DNA from: Firmicutes bacterium UBA6806
Lineage (GTDB): Bacteria; Bacillota; Clostridia; Peptostreptococcales; Acidaminobacteraceae
Reading direction: 5' to 3'
NCBI GenBank assembly: GCA_002452745.1
Contig: DKFC01000052.1
Location: 68,062-132,061 of the forward strand
DNA length: 64,000 nucleotides
Position 1 is the stretch's first letter. Each line of letters starts with the position of its first letter. The notes beneath the pieces were generated by a model. It was not told where the DNA came from and searched no databases. It worked only from the letters and a program-made list of their open reading frames with translations. The translations under genes and the position numbers were made by a program. Of this stretch, positions 34,158 through 42,880 are shown one piece after another.

Positions 34158-35381
34158 ATGGCTAGAGAAAAAATCGTCGAACAATATGACGTCGTGATTA
34201 TCGGCGGCGGCCCAGCGGGATTAAGTGCTGCAATCTATGCAGGACGTGCCCGCTTGAACACGCTGTTAATTGAAAAGGCGCTCATTGGAGGACTCGCTAC
34301 TTATACAAACGAAATTTCGAACTACCCTGGATTTCCAAACGATCCAAAGGGAGAAGAAATTACAAACCTCATGAAAGAACAGGCTAAAAACCTCGGTGTA
34401 AAATTCAAACTAACTGCTGTTTCAAGTGTTGACTTGAAGGGTGAAGAAAAAATCGTCGAGACTTTTAGAAATAAATACGTCGCTAAAACCGTTATCATCG
34501 CAACTGGCGGACGCCCTAGAACCACTGGTGCGGAAGCTGAGGAAAACTACTTATTTGACAAGGGAATTTCGTTCTGTGCAACTTGTGATGCAGCCGCCAA
34601 CACAGATAAGCATGTGGTGGTAATCGGTTCAGGAGATGCCGCAATTGAAGAGGGCATGTTCTTAACTAAGTTTGCAAGTAAAGTAACCGTTTCAGTAATG
34701 CATGATGAAGGCATCATGGACTGCAACGAAATTGCCAAACAAGCTGCCCTTGCAAACCCTAAGATGGATTTTGTGTGGAACACAGTGGCAAAGCGATTTG
34801 AAGGTGATGGACATTTAGATACAGTGGTTCTCAAAAATGTTAAAACCGATGAAGAAATCCCAATTAAATGCGATAACTGCTTTGAATTTATTGGATACTT
34901 GCCAAACTCAGAACTCTTTGAAGGCCAAATTGAAATGACTTCCCGCAAGTACATTCCAGTAAATGAAAAGAAAGAAACCAACTTGGACGGTGTCTTCGCC
35001 ATAGGTGATGTCACTGACAAATGGTTAAAGCAAGTGGCAACTGCTGTCGGTGACGGTGCAATTGCCGGCACTGCCGTAGAACGTTATATTGCAGAAAAAG
35101 AAATCTTTGACACTCGCATCATGCAAAAGGAAAAACCAGGTCTTATCTACGTTTACAATGCCATAGATGCAGAAGGCAGAGACTTCTTGGCTCATATCGA
35201 ATCCATCGAAACTCAATTTGACACCAAAATCGTCGTCAACCGAATTGACACTTATAAGTCAAATGGCCTTGCCATGAAACTGGGCCTTGATAAAGTTCCA
35301 GCAGTGGTACTCACTAAAGAAGGTACTATTATGCACAAACTATACGAACTGAACGAAGAAGAAATCCTGAAATACCTATAA
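34158..35381 (+). CDS. Thioredoxin-reductase-like flavoprotein with C-terminal thioredoxin-fold domain
   Basis: 407 residues. The first ~310 match thioredoxin reductase: FAD motif VVIIGGGPAGLSAAIYAGRA, redox-active FCATCD, NADPH motif VVVIGSGDAAIEEGMF and FAIGDVTDKWLKQVATAVGDG. The last ~85 residues look like a thioredoxin fold but lack a CxxC (YVYNAIDAEGRDF at that place). The start at 34158 follows AAAGGAAA; an earlier in-frame ATG has no site. As the last gene of the transporter-TusA operon it probably reduces a persulfide carrier rather than thioredoxin; that is inference. Confidence 0.88.
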   Translation: MAREKIVEQYDVVIIGGGPAGLSAAIYAGRARLNTLLIEKALIGGLATYTNEISNYPGFPNDPKGEEITNLMKEQAKNLGVKFKLTAVSSVDLKGEEKIVETFRNKYVAKTVIIATGGRPRTTGAEAEENYLFDKGISFCATCDAAANTDKHVVVIGSGDAAIEEGMFLTKFASKVTVSVMHDEGIMDCNEIAKQAALANPKMDFVWNTVAKRFEGDGHLDTVVLKNVKTDEEIPIKCDNCFEFIGYLPNSELFEGQIEMTSRKYIPVNEKKETNLDGVFAIGDVTDKWLKQVATAVGDGAIAGTAVERYIAEKEIFDTRIMQKEKPGLIYVYNAIDAEGRDFLAHIESIETQFDTKIVVNRIDTYKSNGLAMKLGLDKVPAVVLTKEGTIMHKLYELNEEEILKYL

Positions 35382-35397
35382 AACCTATATTTAAAAA

Positions 35398-35436
35398 GAA
35401 AAATCCTCGAAAAAATTCATTTCGGGGATTTTTCTC
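35398..35436 (+). terminator. Terminator of the sulfur relay operon
   Basis: AAAATCCTCGAAA pairs with TTTCGGGGATTTT (one G-U) around a seven-base loop, followed by TTCTC. It lies just after the flavoprotein stop. Confidence 0.8.
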
Positions 35437-35507
35437 TTATGGGTTATATAGAGGTTGCCTCTATCTGTAGACGCACCTTGTTTTCATTATATTATAAGCG
35501 CATATTT

Positions 35508-36305
35508 CTACATATTTCGATTTTTCTCAGCAGCTTTTACAACAGCCTCAATAACAGCTGCTCTAAATCCAGATTCCTCTAGGCTTTTAACAGCTTCAAT
35601 CGTCGTGCCCCCCGGAGACGTCACCGCATCTTTAAGCTCGCCAGGATGTTTACCTGTTTCTAAGACCATCTTCGCAGAGCCCAGAACAGTTTGAGCGGCA
35701 AACTGATACGCCTGTTGTCTCGGCATGCCCGAATAAACAGCTCCATCTGCCAGTGCTTCTATGAACATATACACATATGCAGGGGCTGATCCACTCACCC
35801 CTACAACTGCATCCATCAGATATTCTCCCACAAATTCTGCCTTTCCAAAACTGTCAAATACCGATTTGACAAAATTGCGTTCTTCGTCAGTCAAATATTG
35901 ATTCGGGGAGAGCGCACTCATGCCACACCCCACCGTGGCAGGTGTATTGGGCATTACCCTGACTATTTTGCTCTGCTTGGGCAACCCTTCACTCAGTTTT
36001 TCAATTGAGATACCTGCCGCAATTGACACGATAACACATTCATCACTAACAGAGGGGGCAATTTTTTCGATGACCCCGCTAACCATGCCCGGCTTTACTG
36101 CCAGGACAATTAAGTCACTGTTCTCCACCACAGCCGACTCGTTGGTAACTACTTGGATTCCAAACTCATCTGCCAGTGCTGTCAGTGCAGGTTTGTATAC
36201 ATCATAAACGATTACATTTTCAGCAGGGGTAATCCCAGAAGAGATAATTCCGCTAATAATTGCTTTCCCCATATTTCCAGCACCAATAAATCCTATTTTT
36301 TTCAT
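35508..36305 (-). CDS. proC: Pyrroline-5-carboxylate reductase
   Basis: 265 residues: N-terminal Rossmann motif MKKIGFIGAGNMGKAIISGI, LAVKPGMVSGVIEKI, RVMPNTPATVGCGMSAL and the C-terminal signature GSAPAYVYMFIEALADGAVYSG plus TSPGGTTIEAVKSLE. It reduces 1-pyrroline-5-carboxylate to proline. Next to hypD it completes conversion of trans-4-hydroxyproline to proline. AGGAGACTG precedes the ATG. Confidence 0.96.
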   Translation of the reverse strand: MKKIGFIGAGNMGKAIISGIISSGITPAENVIVYDVYKPALTALADEFGIQVVTNESAVVENSDLIVLAVKPGMVSGVIEKIAPSVSDECVIVSIAAGISIEKLSEGLPKQSKIVRVMPNTPATVGCGMSALSPNQYLTDEERNFVKSVFDSFGKAEFVGEYLMDAVVGVSGSAPAYVYMFIEALADGAVYSGMPRQQAYQFAAQTVLGSAKMVLETGKHPGELKDAVTSPGGTTIEAVKSLEESGFRAAVIEAVVKAAEKNRNM

Positions 36306-36624
36306 CTTTTCAGTCTCCTATTCACGCTTCTTTTCAACGCTCAAAGTCATTTTAAAATCGTCTACAACTCTACCGAATTCCCAAAAACAGGCATACATAA
36401 TTTGCTGCGATTTAAACAATTAATCCCGCCTGTTAAATCGCGGATAGCCCTTACCGTTAAGCCGATTCCAAATTTTCCATCTTGTATTTCTATTATACCA
36501 CCAATCACGATAATCCCCATGCCGAAAACCGTTCCAAAACTTACCATTGTCACCCAATCAAACTTTTTAAAGTGCTTGGCGTAGGTTGGCTCTCGAGCAA
36601 TTAGAAGATATGATGCCGCTGACC
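36306..36624 (-). other. Gap between proC and hypD, one doubtful small reading frame
   Basis: 319 bp. The only candidate is a GTG-started frame at 36362-36553 (63 codons) with a hydrophobic N-terminus (SFGTVFGMGIIVIGGI). In that frame the sequence remains open upstream into the end of hypD (REPTYAKHFKKFDW), which could mean a small membrane protein with an unrecognised start. No convincing ribosome site was seen. I do not call a gene. Confidence 0.25.
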
Positions 36625-39018
36625 TTATGCGAAAGTCTGCTCTGTTCTGTTGATAATTTCATCTTGGAGTGCCTTGTCTAAGTTGTTAAAATAATCGCTG
36701 TATCCAGCCACCCGGACAATTAAGTCCTTATACAGATGAGGGTCTTTTTGTGCTTTTACCAGTGTCTCTCTTTCTATGATGTTAAATTGAATGTGATGTC
36801 CGTCCATTGAGAAATAGGAACGAATTAACGCTGACAATCCCATGATTCCCTTTTCGCCTTCGACCACAGACGGAACAAATTTCTGATTTAACAAAGCGCC
36901 ACCTGTCTTTAACTGATCTATCTTTGATGCTGACTTGATTACAGCTGTTGGTCCATTGCGATCTGCGCCCTTCTCTGGCGATATGCCATCTGGCAACGAA
37001 ATTCCAGCATGCCTTCCATTTGGAGTCGCCTCCATGACCTGACCAAAGTACACGTGGCAAGTTGTCGGCAAGAATTCCACAATCGTCTTGGCACCCTTTG
37101 GCGTATTCCTACCTGCGATGACCTCTTGCAAGGATTGTGCAACTGCTTTTAAAATGTCGTCAGCATAATCATCATCGTTTCCATACTTAGGGGTTTGATT
37201 GTGTACCAAGTCAAAAACCGCTTCATAGCCTTTAAAATCCGATTTACACGCCGCTATGACTTTATCCATCGTCAGCTTCTGAGATTCAAAGACATGTTTC
37301 TTCAAAACCGCTAAACTATCTGTAATTGTTGCAATTCCAACACATTGGATATAGCTTGTGTTGTATCTGGCCCCACCGGCGTTATAATCTATGCCCCTGC
37401 TGATACAATCATCAGTGATAACAGATAGGAGAGGAACTGGCATATGTTCCATGTACATGCGTTCAATAAGATTGTTGCCAGCCACTTTGACATCCACAAC
37501 ATATCTCAGCATATCCTTTACAGTTTTATAGTAGGTTTCATAAGAAGTCATCAGTCTTGGGTCACCTAAATCTGGTGCAACCTGCTTTTGGGTATATGAA
37601 TCAAACCCTCTGTTCATGACCAGTTCAAGAACCTTTGGCACATTGAGATATCCCGTTAAAACATAGGCTTCTTTACCAGCTGTACCCGTTTCCACACAGC
37701 CCGAAGCAATCCCGCTTTCTCTGGCATCGTCAATCGTTTTGCCCATGTTGATAAGCTCCTGAAGGATTGCTTCCGAGTTATAAAAGGCGGGTTGTCCCCA
37801 TCCCTTTCTAGATACTTTTAGAGCCTCCTTTAGAAACTTCTCCGGCGTTTTGCGTGAAATTTGGACATTGGAACTTGGCTGAAGGAGTTTCATTTCATCC
37901 ATGACCTCTAATATGAGGTAACTGACTTCACTGACACCGCTTGTCCCATCTGGCCTGAGCGCCCCAGTGTTAATGTTGCAAAAATCTGTGTAGGTTGCCG
38001 ATTCCTTAAGTGTAATGCCCACTTTAGGCGGTGCTGGCTGATTGTTAAACTGTACCCACAGATTTTCAAGATACTCCCTTGCCAATTCTCTTGTCAGCGT
38101 TCCCGATTCCAGTTCTCTTTTATAAAAAGGCTCTAAATGTTGATCCAATTTTCCCGGTGAATAAGCATCCCAATTATTCATTTCAACCGTCACGCCAATA
38201 TGCGTAAACCAATACATTTGAATCGCCTGTCTAAAAGTCTTTGGACGATTGGCTGGAACAACATCACAGACCTCCGCCAGCTCGACCAGTTCTCTTTTCC
38301 ACTGCTCATCGCTCTCAGCCTCTGCCAACTCCCTCGCAAGTGCTGCATATCGCTCTCCTAAAACCACCATGCCCTCACAGGTGAGTTTCATTCCCATGAG
38401 TTCCTCTCTCTTATTCAAGGCATGCATATCGTTGTTAAAATCCAACCAATCAATTTCAGTTTGAATTCGCTCTATAAAGTCTAAATAGCCAGATTGATAG
38501 ATTTTGCCATCTGCAACCGTGTGCCCTGGCCCTCTCTGCATGAGGAATTCAGTGAACATTCCCGCTTTGAATAAGTCATGCCACGCCTCTGGAAGCAGTT
38601 CGTTCATGCGCCCCATCATGGCCCTATCCTTCCAGTACGGGATGATGGTCTCTTCTTGAATCCTTCTATCTTCATCTGTCACTTTAAAAAACACCTTTTC
38701 ACGATTGTTCATGTTTTCAAAGTCTTCAAGTGTATGACAACAGAGTTCGGGAAATGTCGGTGCAGCCCACGGTCTATGTCCTTTTTCACCAACAATTAAA
38801 GCGCCTTTTTCCAGATAGAGCGTTCTGTTTTCCATGATATATTTGAAGGCACGCCCTCTTAAAACAGGTGCTGAACAAGTTCCTTCCCATTTCTTATAAG
38901 CCTCTGTCAGCAAAACTGCCCGCTCTATGGAAATCATGGGCTGACATTCTTTTTCGCTGATGTTTCTGAGCCTTTGAATCCGCTCTGTGGACCCCCTATC
39001 TTTCATTGATTTTGTCAT
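36625..39018 (-). CDS. hypD: trans-4-Hydroxy-L-proline dehydratase (glycyl radical enzyme)
   Basis: 797 residues. The glycyl radical loop is RVAGYSDYF with Gly772; the thiyl/catalytic loop is SGCVET with Cys441 and Glu443. F158, H166, D284, S340 and F346 fall six residues, and C441/E443/G772 seven residues, beyond the active-site positions I recall for Clostridioides difficile HypD. This supports HypD over PFL or diol dehydratase. It dehydrates hydroxyproline to pyrroline-5-carboxylate, which ProC next door reduces. The start at 39018 has GGAGGAG seven bases upstream. This hypD is not the hydrogenase maturation gene of that name. Confidence 0.93.
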   Translation of the reverse strand: MTKSMKDRGSTERIQRLRNISEKECQPMISIERAVLLTEAYKKWEGTCSAPVLRGRAFKYIMENRTLYLEKGALIVGEKGHRPWAAPTFPELCCHTLEDFENMNNREKVFFKVTDEDRRIQEETIIPYWKDRAMMGRMNELLPEAWHDLFKAGMFTEFLMQRGPGHTVADGKIYQSGYLDFIERIQTEIDWLDFNNDMHALNKREELMGMKLTCEGMVVLGERYAALARELAEAESDEQWKRELVELAEVCDVVPANRPKTFRQAIQMYWFTHIGVTVEMNNWDAYSPGKLDQHLEPFYKRELESGTLTRELAREYLENLWVQFNNQPAPPKVGITLKESATYTDFCNINTGALRPDGTSGVSEVSYLILEVMDEMKLLQPSSNVQISRKTPEKFLKEALKVSRKGWGQPAFYNSEAILQELINMGKTIDDARESGIASGCVETGTAGKEAYVLTGYLNVPKVLELVMNRGFDSYTQKQVAPDLGDPRLMTSYETYYKTVKDMLRYVVDVKVAGNNLIERMYMEHMPVPLLSVITDDCISRGIDYNAGGARYNTSYIQCVGIATITDSLAVLKKHVFESQKLTMDKVIAACKSDFKGYEAVFDLVHNQTPKYGNDDDYADDILKAVAQSLQEVIAGRNTPKGAKTIVEFLPTTCHVYFGQVMEATPNGRHAGISLPDGISPEKGADRNGPTAVIKSASKIDQLKTGGALLNQKFVPSVVEGEKGIMGLSALIRSYFSMDGHHIQFNIIERETLVKAQKDPHLYKDLIVRVAGYSDYFNNLDKALQDEIINRTEQTFA

Positions 39019-39052
39019 ATGATGACTCCTCCTCTTTACTAAGTGGTGTATT

Positions 39053-39820
39053 TTATCCGCCAATAGACACTTTGTAACCTCTATCACGCCAAAACTTCAC
39101 TGCTTTATCAAGCTCTGCATCAGATGGCTTTTTAAATAATTCAAATTGCCGATTTAACCCCGCATACTTTTCACTTCCAAACTCATGATATGGCAGCAAA
39201 TGAATGTGCTCTACTATTATATGATTTTCAACAAGCCAGTTCCAAAGTGCTTGTCGCTGTAAGTCGCTGTTATTGAGTTCATCTAGTTGAATCAATCTCA
39301 GATATAAAATAGCGCCATCGCCACTGAGGCGGATTAGATTCTCCAAAATCAGCTGATTTCCCTTCCCCGTATACTGTCGATGTAAAGAGTCTTCTAAAAA
39401 CTTGATATCGTATAAATATCCGTCCACATAGGGCTGTAATAGACGAAACGCCTCATATGATGCCAGTCCACATGTATCTATAATAACCGAGATGCCCAAG
39501 TCATAGAGTTTTTTCACAAGAGCAAGCACATAGTCCATATCTTGCGCCATGACCTCTCCACCAGATAAGGTCACGCCACCGCCTGACTGCTCATAAAAAA
39601 TTTGATCTTTTTCAAGTTCCTTAACCAATTCTGAAACGGAGTACTTACTCCCCACCAGTTCTCCCTTGTCGACCCGTTCTTCTACACAGAACTTTTGACT
39701 CTCGGGGTTATGACACCATCGGCATTTTAGTGGACATCCCTTAAAGAAAACAGTACTTCTGATACCTGGCCCATCGTGGATTGAGAACTTTTGAATGTTG
39801 AAAACATATGGTGATTCCAT
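39053..39820 (-). CDS. Glycyl-radical-enzyme activase (radical SAM)
   Basis: 255 residues: FSIHDGPGIRSTVFFKGCPL then KCRWCHNPES, giving the CxxxCxxC cluster motif, followed by GGGVTLSGGEVMAQ. It lacks the extra ferredoxin-like cysteine insert seen in many GRE activases, so it is of the short PFL-activase type. It uses SAM to generate the glycyl radical on HypD, whose gene is 34 bp downstream. The start at 39820 has AGGAGG nine bases upstream. Confidence 0.93.
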   Translation of the reverse strand: MESPYVFNIQKFSIHDGPGIRSTVFFKGCPLKCRWCHNPESQKFCVEERVDKGELVGSKYSVSELVKELEKDQIFYEQSGGGVTLSGGEVMAQDMDYVLALVKKLYDLGISVIIDTCGLASYEAFRLLQPYVDGYLYDIKFLEDSLHRQYTGKGNQLILENLIRLSGDGAILYLRLIQLDELNNSDLQRQALWNWLVENHIIVEHIHLLPYHEFGSEKYAGLNRQFELFKKPSDAELDKAVKFWRDRGYKVSIGG

Positions 39821-39862
39821 ATTTTTCAGCCTCCTACTATTCACTATTCACTATTCACCCAA

Positions 39863-39891
39863 ATTATATTCATACATATGAAAAGTGTCAA
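39863..39891 (-). promoter_or_regulatory. Strong promoter for the activase-hypD operon
   Basis: Minus-strand TTGACA (39886-39891), 17-bp spacer, TATAAT (39863-39868): both boxes are consensus. A threefold 7-bp repeat of ATTCACT type lies right downstream at about 39838-39858, a possible regulator site. Confidence 0.75.
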
Positions 39892-40294
39892 TCTATTTTT
39901 GAACCACATTTTATATTCATCTCCGTCGCACACTTAACACTCTTCTTAAAATCCATATGTAATTTCACAATTAAAACCATGTGTTTTCAAACTTTATTCC
40001 AACATTCGTTCTCTAAACACCTGATGAAGTTCAATCCGTTTAAACAAATGAAGATTTGTCTTTCATTCTGAAACTCTTTTTCATAATAATGAAAAACTTC
40101 ATTCATTATTTCAGCTATCACCCAGAACTCAAATCCCATCCTCTGACTTTTGACCCCTGAACTCTAAAGCAGAGGGTTCTATTTTTATTTCCGAATCCTC
40201 TGTTCTTTGCCGATTGCTTATGCAGTAGCATAAAAAAAATCGAATCCCCACACCACTGTCATGAGATTTCGATTTTATATAGTTTCCGATTCAC
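39892..40294. other. Non-coding stretch between the hypD operon and hxlR
   Basis: No gene is seen. It holds a palindrome TTTTTCATaataATGAAAAA at 40077-40096 and a minus-strand terminator for the HxlR gene at 40232-40276 (AAAATCGAA with TTCGATTTT, then a T-run). Confidence 0.6.
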
Positions 40295-40642
40295 TTATTC
40301 CACAATTGATATTTTCTGATAGTTGACACCCCAATCATACATGGCTTTAATAATCGGTTCCATGGAAAGTCCAAGCTCTGATAACTCGTATTCCACACGT
40401 GGGGGCACTTCTGCGTATACCGTTCGCTTTACAATTCCATCTCTCTCCAAGTCTCTCAACTGCAATGTCAACGTTCTATGTGTTATACTGTCCATCATGC
40501 GCTTTAATTCATTAAATCGCTTCTTGCCTGCTAAAAGACGATATAAGATGACGATTTTCCACTTGCCGCTGAGAATATTTAAAGTTGTTTCCACCGGACA
40601 AGGTTGATTGGTGCAATTTGGATTCATTGCTTGCTCTTCCAT
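40295..40642 (-). CDS. HxlR-family transcriptional regulator
   Basis: 115 residues with the HxlR winged helix: CPVETTLNILSGKWKIVILY, LAGKKRFNELKRMM, ITHRTLTLQLRDLERDGIV and the wing VPPRVEYELSELG. These regulators often sense reactive electrophiles or redox state, using N-terminal cysteines (two present, CTNQPC). It is divergent from a nitroreductase gene. Palindrome AGTATCA-N3-TGATACT lies in the shared region, just downstream of its own predicted start, so it is likely autoregulated. AAAGGAAA precedes the ATG. Confidence 0.92.
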   Translation of the reverse strand: MEEQAMNPNCTNQPCPVETTLNILSGKWKIVILYRLLAGKKRFNELKRMMDSITHRTLTLQLRDLERDGIVKRTVYAEVPPRVEYELSELGLSMEPIIKAMYDWGVNYQKISIVE

Positions 40643-40659
40643 TTTTATTTCCTTTCAAT

Positions 40660-40722
40660 AGTATCAAAATGATACTTAAGTAAATTTGAGTATATTATAT
40701 ACCAAAAATGTGCGTACTTCAA
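40660..40722 (-). promoter_or_regulatory. Promoter and operator palindrome of the hxlR/nitroreductase region
   Basis: Minus-strand TTGAAG (40717-40722), 17-bp spacer, TATAAT (40694-40699). Palindrome AGTATCAaaaTGATACT at 40660-40676 lies about ten bases past the predicted start, an operator position for the HxlR protein. Confidence 0.6.
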
Positions 40723-40777
40723 CATTGCATCTTTATATGCTATATTTATATCATAAATATAAAGGAAGGTAAAAAAT

Positions 40778-41437
40778 ATGAAAGACACATTGTTAAAAGC
40801 ATTTAACTTTAGACATGCTTGCAAGAACTTTGATTCGACAAAGAGTGTCAGCTCAGAAGACTTCTCAACCATTTTAGAAGCAGGGCGACTTTCTCCGAGT
40901 TCATTTGGATTTGAGCCTTGGAAATTCCTAATTATACAAAACCCTAAATTAAGAGAAAAATTATTTCCAATCTCTTGGGGTGCACAAAACAGTTTAAAAG
41001 GGGCTAGTCACTTTGTCATCATCTTAGCAAGAAAAAAAGCAGACATGATTTACGATGCCAATTATATCACACAAATTATGTCCAATACCCAACAGCTCCC
41101 AGAAGAAGTCGTCATCAGAAAAAGAGGCGCTTATGAATCTTTCCAAAAGAACGACTTTAACTTGCTAGAAAGCAACAGAGCCATGTTCGATTGGGCCAGC
41201 AAGCAAACTTATATTGCACTGGGCAACATGCTAACTGCCGCAGCTTTACTCGAAATAGATTCTTGCCCTATTGAAGGATTCAATCAAACCGCTGTGGAAA
41301 AGCTCTTAAGTGAAGAGGGCTTATTGGACACAGAACAATTTGGTGTTTCTGTTATGGCTGGCTTTGGTTATCGTGCCGAAGAACCTCATCCTAAAACACG
41401 CCAGACAATTGAAGCTGTCACCCAATGGGTTGAATAA
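40778..41437 (+). CDS. NAD(P)H-dependent nitroreductase-family protein
   Basis: 219 residues of the nitroreductase fold: FRHACKNFDSTKSV (FMN phosphate contacts), GRLSPSSFGFEPWKFLIIQ, and DSCPIEGFNQTAVEKLL plus AGFGYRAEEPHPKTRQ at the end, as in YdgI/NfnB-like enzymes. It likely detoxifies quinones or nitro-compounds. It is divergent from hxlR and probably its target. AAGGAAGG precedes the ATG. Confidence 0.9.
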   Translation: MKDTLLKAFNFRHACKNFDSTKSVSSEDFSTILEAGRLSPSSFGFEPWKFLIIQNPKLREKLFPISWGAQNSLKGASHFVIILARKKADMIYDANYITQIMSNTQQLPEEVVIRKRGAYESFQKNDFNLLESNRAMFDWASKQTYIALGNMLTAAALLEIDSCPIEGFNQTAVEKLLSEEGLLDTEQFGVSVMAGFGYRAEEPHPKTRQTIEAVTQWVE

Positions 41438-41468
41438 CCTAAGCTCAACACATGTTCTCAATATTTAA

Positions 41469-41546
41469 AAACCTCCCATCAATTGAACCGCACGTCCGCA
41501 TATGAGTATAGCAAGCGGGTTCGCTTCAACGTTGGAAGGTTTTTTA
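41469..41546. terminator. Possible bidirectional terminator
   Basis: AAAACCT pairs with AGGTTTT across a long loop containing a second stem (GAACCGC/GCGGGTTC), with T-runs outward. It lies between convergent genes. Confidence 0.5.
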
Positions 41547-41551
41547 TCGTT

Positions 41552-42124
41552 TTAAGAGTCACAGTGTAAATCATTCGGCGTATGCACGGCGATGAACTTA
41601 ACCATCTTGTTGGTGTAGTTCGCCCAGTTATGAGGGACATCGGATTTATAATGAGTTGAGTCTCCAGGGTACATAAGATATTCTTTGGAATCCAATCGAA
41701 GGGTTAAAATTCCTTCTAATATATAGATGAATTCTTCACCATGATGACTATACTCATCTATTCTTTCATTATATCCAATCCTAGACGGCAATATCTCTAT
41801 GATTTTGGGCATCATAATCTTACCTTCTGGCGCTTGGCTCAAGCTCTTATAAATGCTCTGATTAAACACCCTGAGTACATCTTGACCATAACTTCTCACA
41901 ATAGGATCTAGTCTATCTTCAATGACCATATCATCAAAAAAGTATTGAATCTTCACGCCGAGCACTTTTGAAATATTAGCAAGATGTTCTACGGCAATGG
42001 TGGTAATTCCCCTCTCAAACTGTGATAAAAACCCGGTTGACAGCCCAGTCTGTTCAGAAAGGTCTTTCAGTGTCATGCCTTTGTTTTGACGTAATGCCTT
42101 TGCCTTGAGCCCTATATCATCCAT
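41552..42124 (-). CDS. XRE-family regulator with C-terminal cupin
   Basis: 190 residues: an N-terminal helix-turn-helix (IGLKAKALRQNKGMTLKDLS, then TGLSTGFLSQFERG) and a C-terminal cupin (EYSHHGEEFIYILEGILTL, metal-type His/Glu). This PuuR/SutR-like architecture senses small metabolites. The start at 42124 has AAAGGAAA upstream. It follows the ABC importer genes by about 100 bp on the same strand and may regulate them. Confidence 0.9.
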   Translation of the reverse strand: MDDIGLKAKALRQNKGMTLKDLSEQTGLSTGFLSQFERGITTIAVEHLANISKVLGVKIQYFFDDMVIEDRLDPIVRSYGQDVLRVFNQSIYKSLSQAPEGKIMMPKIIEILPSRIGYNERIDEYSHHGEEFIYILEGILTLRLDSKEYLMYPGDSTHYKSDVPHNWANYTNKMVKFIAVHTPNDLHCDS

Positions 42125-42229
42125 TCTATTTCCTTTCAATCTGGAATTTCTCAATTTCTTTATATTCCTATTTTATCAAGTTTTCCAGTGGATAAAAAGC
42201 CCCTCTGCAACATTTAAAGCGTCGTTGTC

Positions 42230-42880
42230 TCACAGTTCGTCTATTCCAGTCTCTTTTAACAGCAGTGTTCGAGTTCCCAATTTTCTGGCCTCCTGAATAT
42301 CATGCGTTACAATCACCATCGTCACAGCCTCTTCACGATTGATTTGAACCAGCATCTCTTGAAGTTCTTCCCTAAGTTCTCGATCAAGACTTGCAAATGG
42401 TTCATCCAAAAACACCATTTTGGGCTTTCCCACAAAAGCTCTGGCAAGTGCTACTCTTTGCTTCTGTCCACCCGAAAGTTCAGATGGATAATATTTTTTC
42501 CGCTCAGTCAGCTTCAACAATTCAAGCCACCGGTTTATTTCTCTTGAAGTTGACTTTGGGTTTAACCAACTTATATTCTGCTCCACAGTCAGCCACGGAA
42601 GAAGACTCTCAAAAGCTTGAAAGACAAATGGAAACGAATCAGTAAGCCCGTGACCATAGACGATTTCGCCTTTGAAATCAGATTCAATTTTCCCGAGTAA
42701 ATTTAGGAGTGTACTCTTGCCAACGCCCGACTCACCCATGATAACCAATATTTCACCTTCATATATTTCAAAGTTCAGCTGTTCAAACACAAGGGTACTT
42801 CCATATTGCTTCGAAAGATTGCGAACACATATCATCTGTGTATTTGCCTCTCTTTTATCCTCTGATTGCATCTGTTTCAA
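42230..42880 (-). CDS. ABC transporter ATP-binding protein (nitrate/sulfonate/taurine type)
   Basis: About 216 residues: Walker A GESGVGKST, Q-loop FVFQAFESLLPW, signature LSGGQKQRVALARAF, Walker B MVFLDEPFASLD and the switch His (VTHDIQEA). The first in-frame start is TTG at 42880, but an ATG at 42871 is better spaced from GGGAG, so the true start is uncertain by a few codons. It overlaps the permease gene and completes a three-gene importer. Confidence 0.9.
   Translation of the reverse strand: MKQMQSEDKREANTQMICVRNLSKQYGSTLVFEQLNFEIYEGEILVIMGESGVGKSTLLNLLGKIESDFKGEIVYGHGLTDSFPFVFQAFESLLPWLTVEQNISWLNPKSTSREINRWLELLKLTERKKYYPSELSGGQKQRVALARAFVGKPKMVFLDEPFASLDRELREELQEMLVQINREEAVTMVIVTHDIQEARKLGTRTLLLKETGIDEL

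Noticed and set aside
36362..36553. GTG-started 63-codon frame between proC and hypD
   Set aside because: Plausible hydrophobic segment but no ribosome site and no known family; described in the gap entry, not called as a gene.
36153..36584. 143-codon plus-strand frame over the proC start and gap
   Set aside because: It lies antisense to the proC 5' end and lacks a ribosome site; a shadow frame.
36625..39018. Pyruvate formate-lyase or choline/glycerol lyase for the glycyl radical enzyme
   Set aside because: PFL has a Cys-Cys pair; here a single SGCVE Cys and the HypD-type active-site residues, plus adjacent proC, favour hydroxyproline dehydratase.
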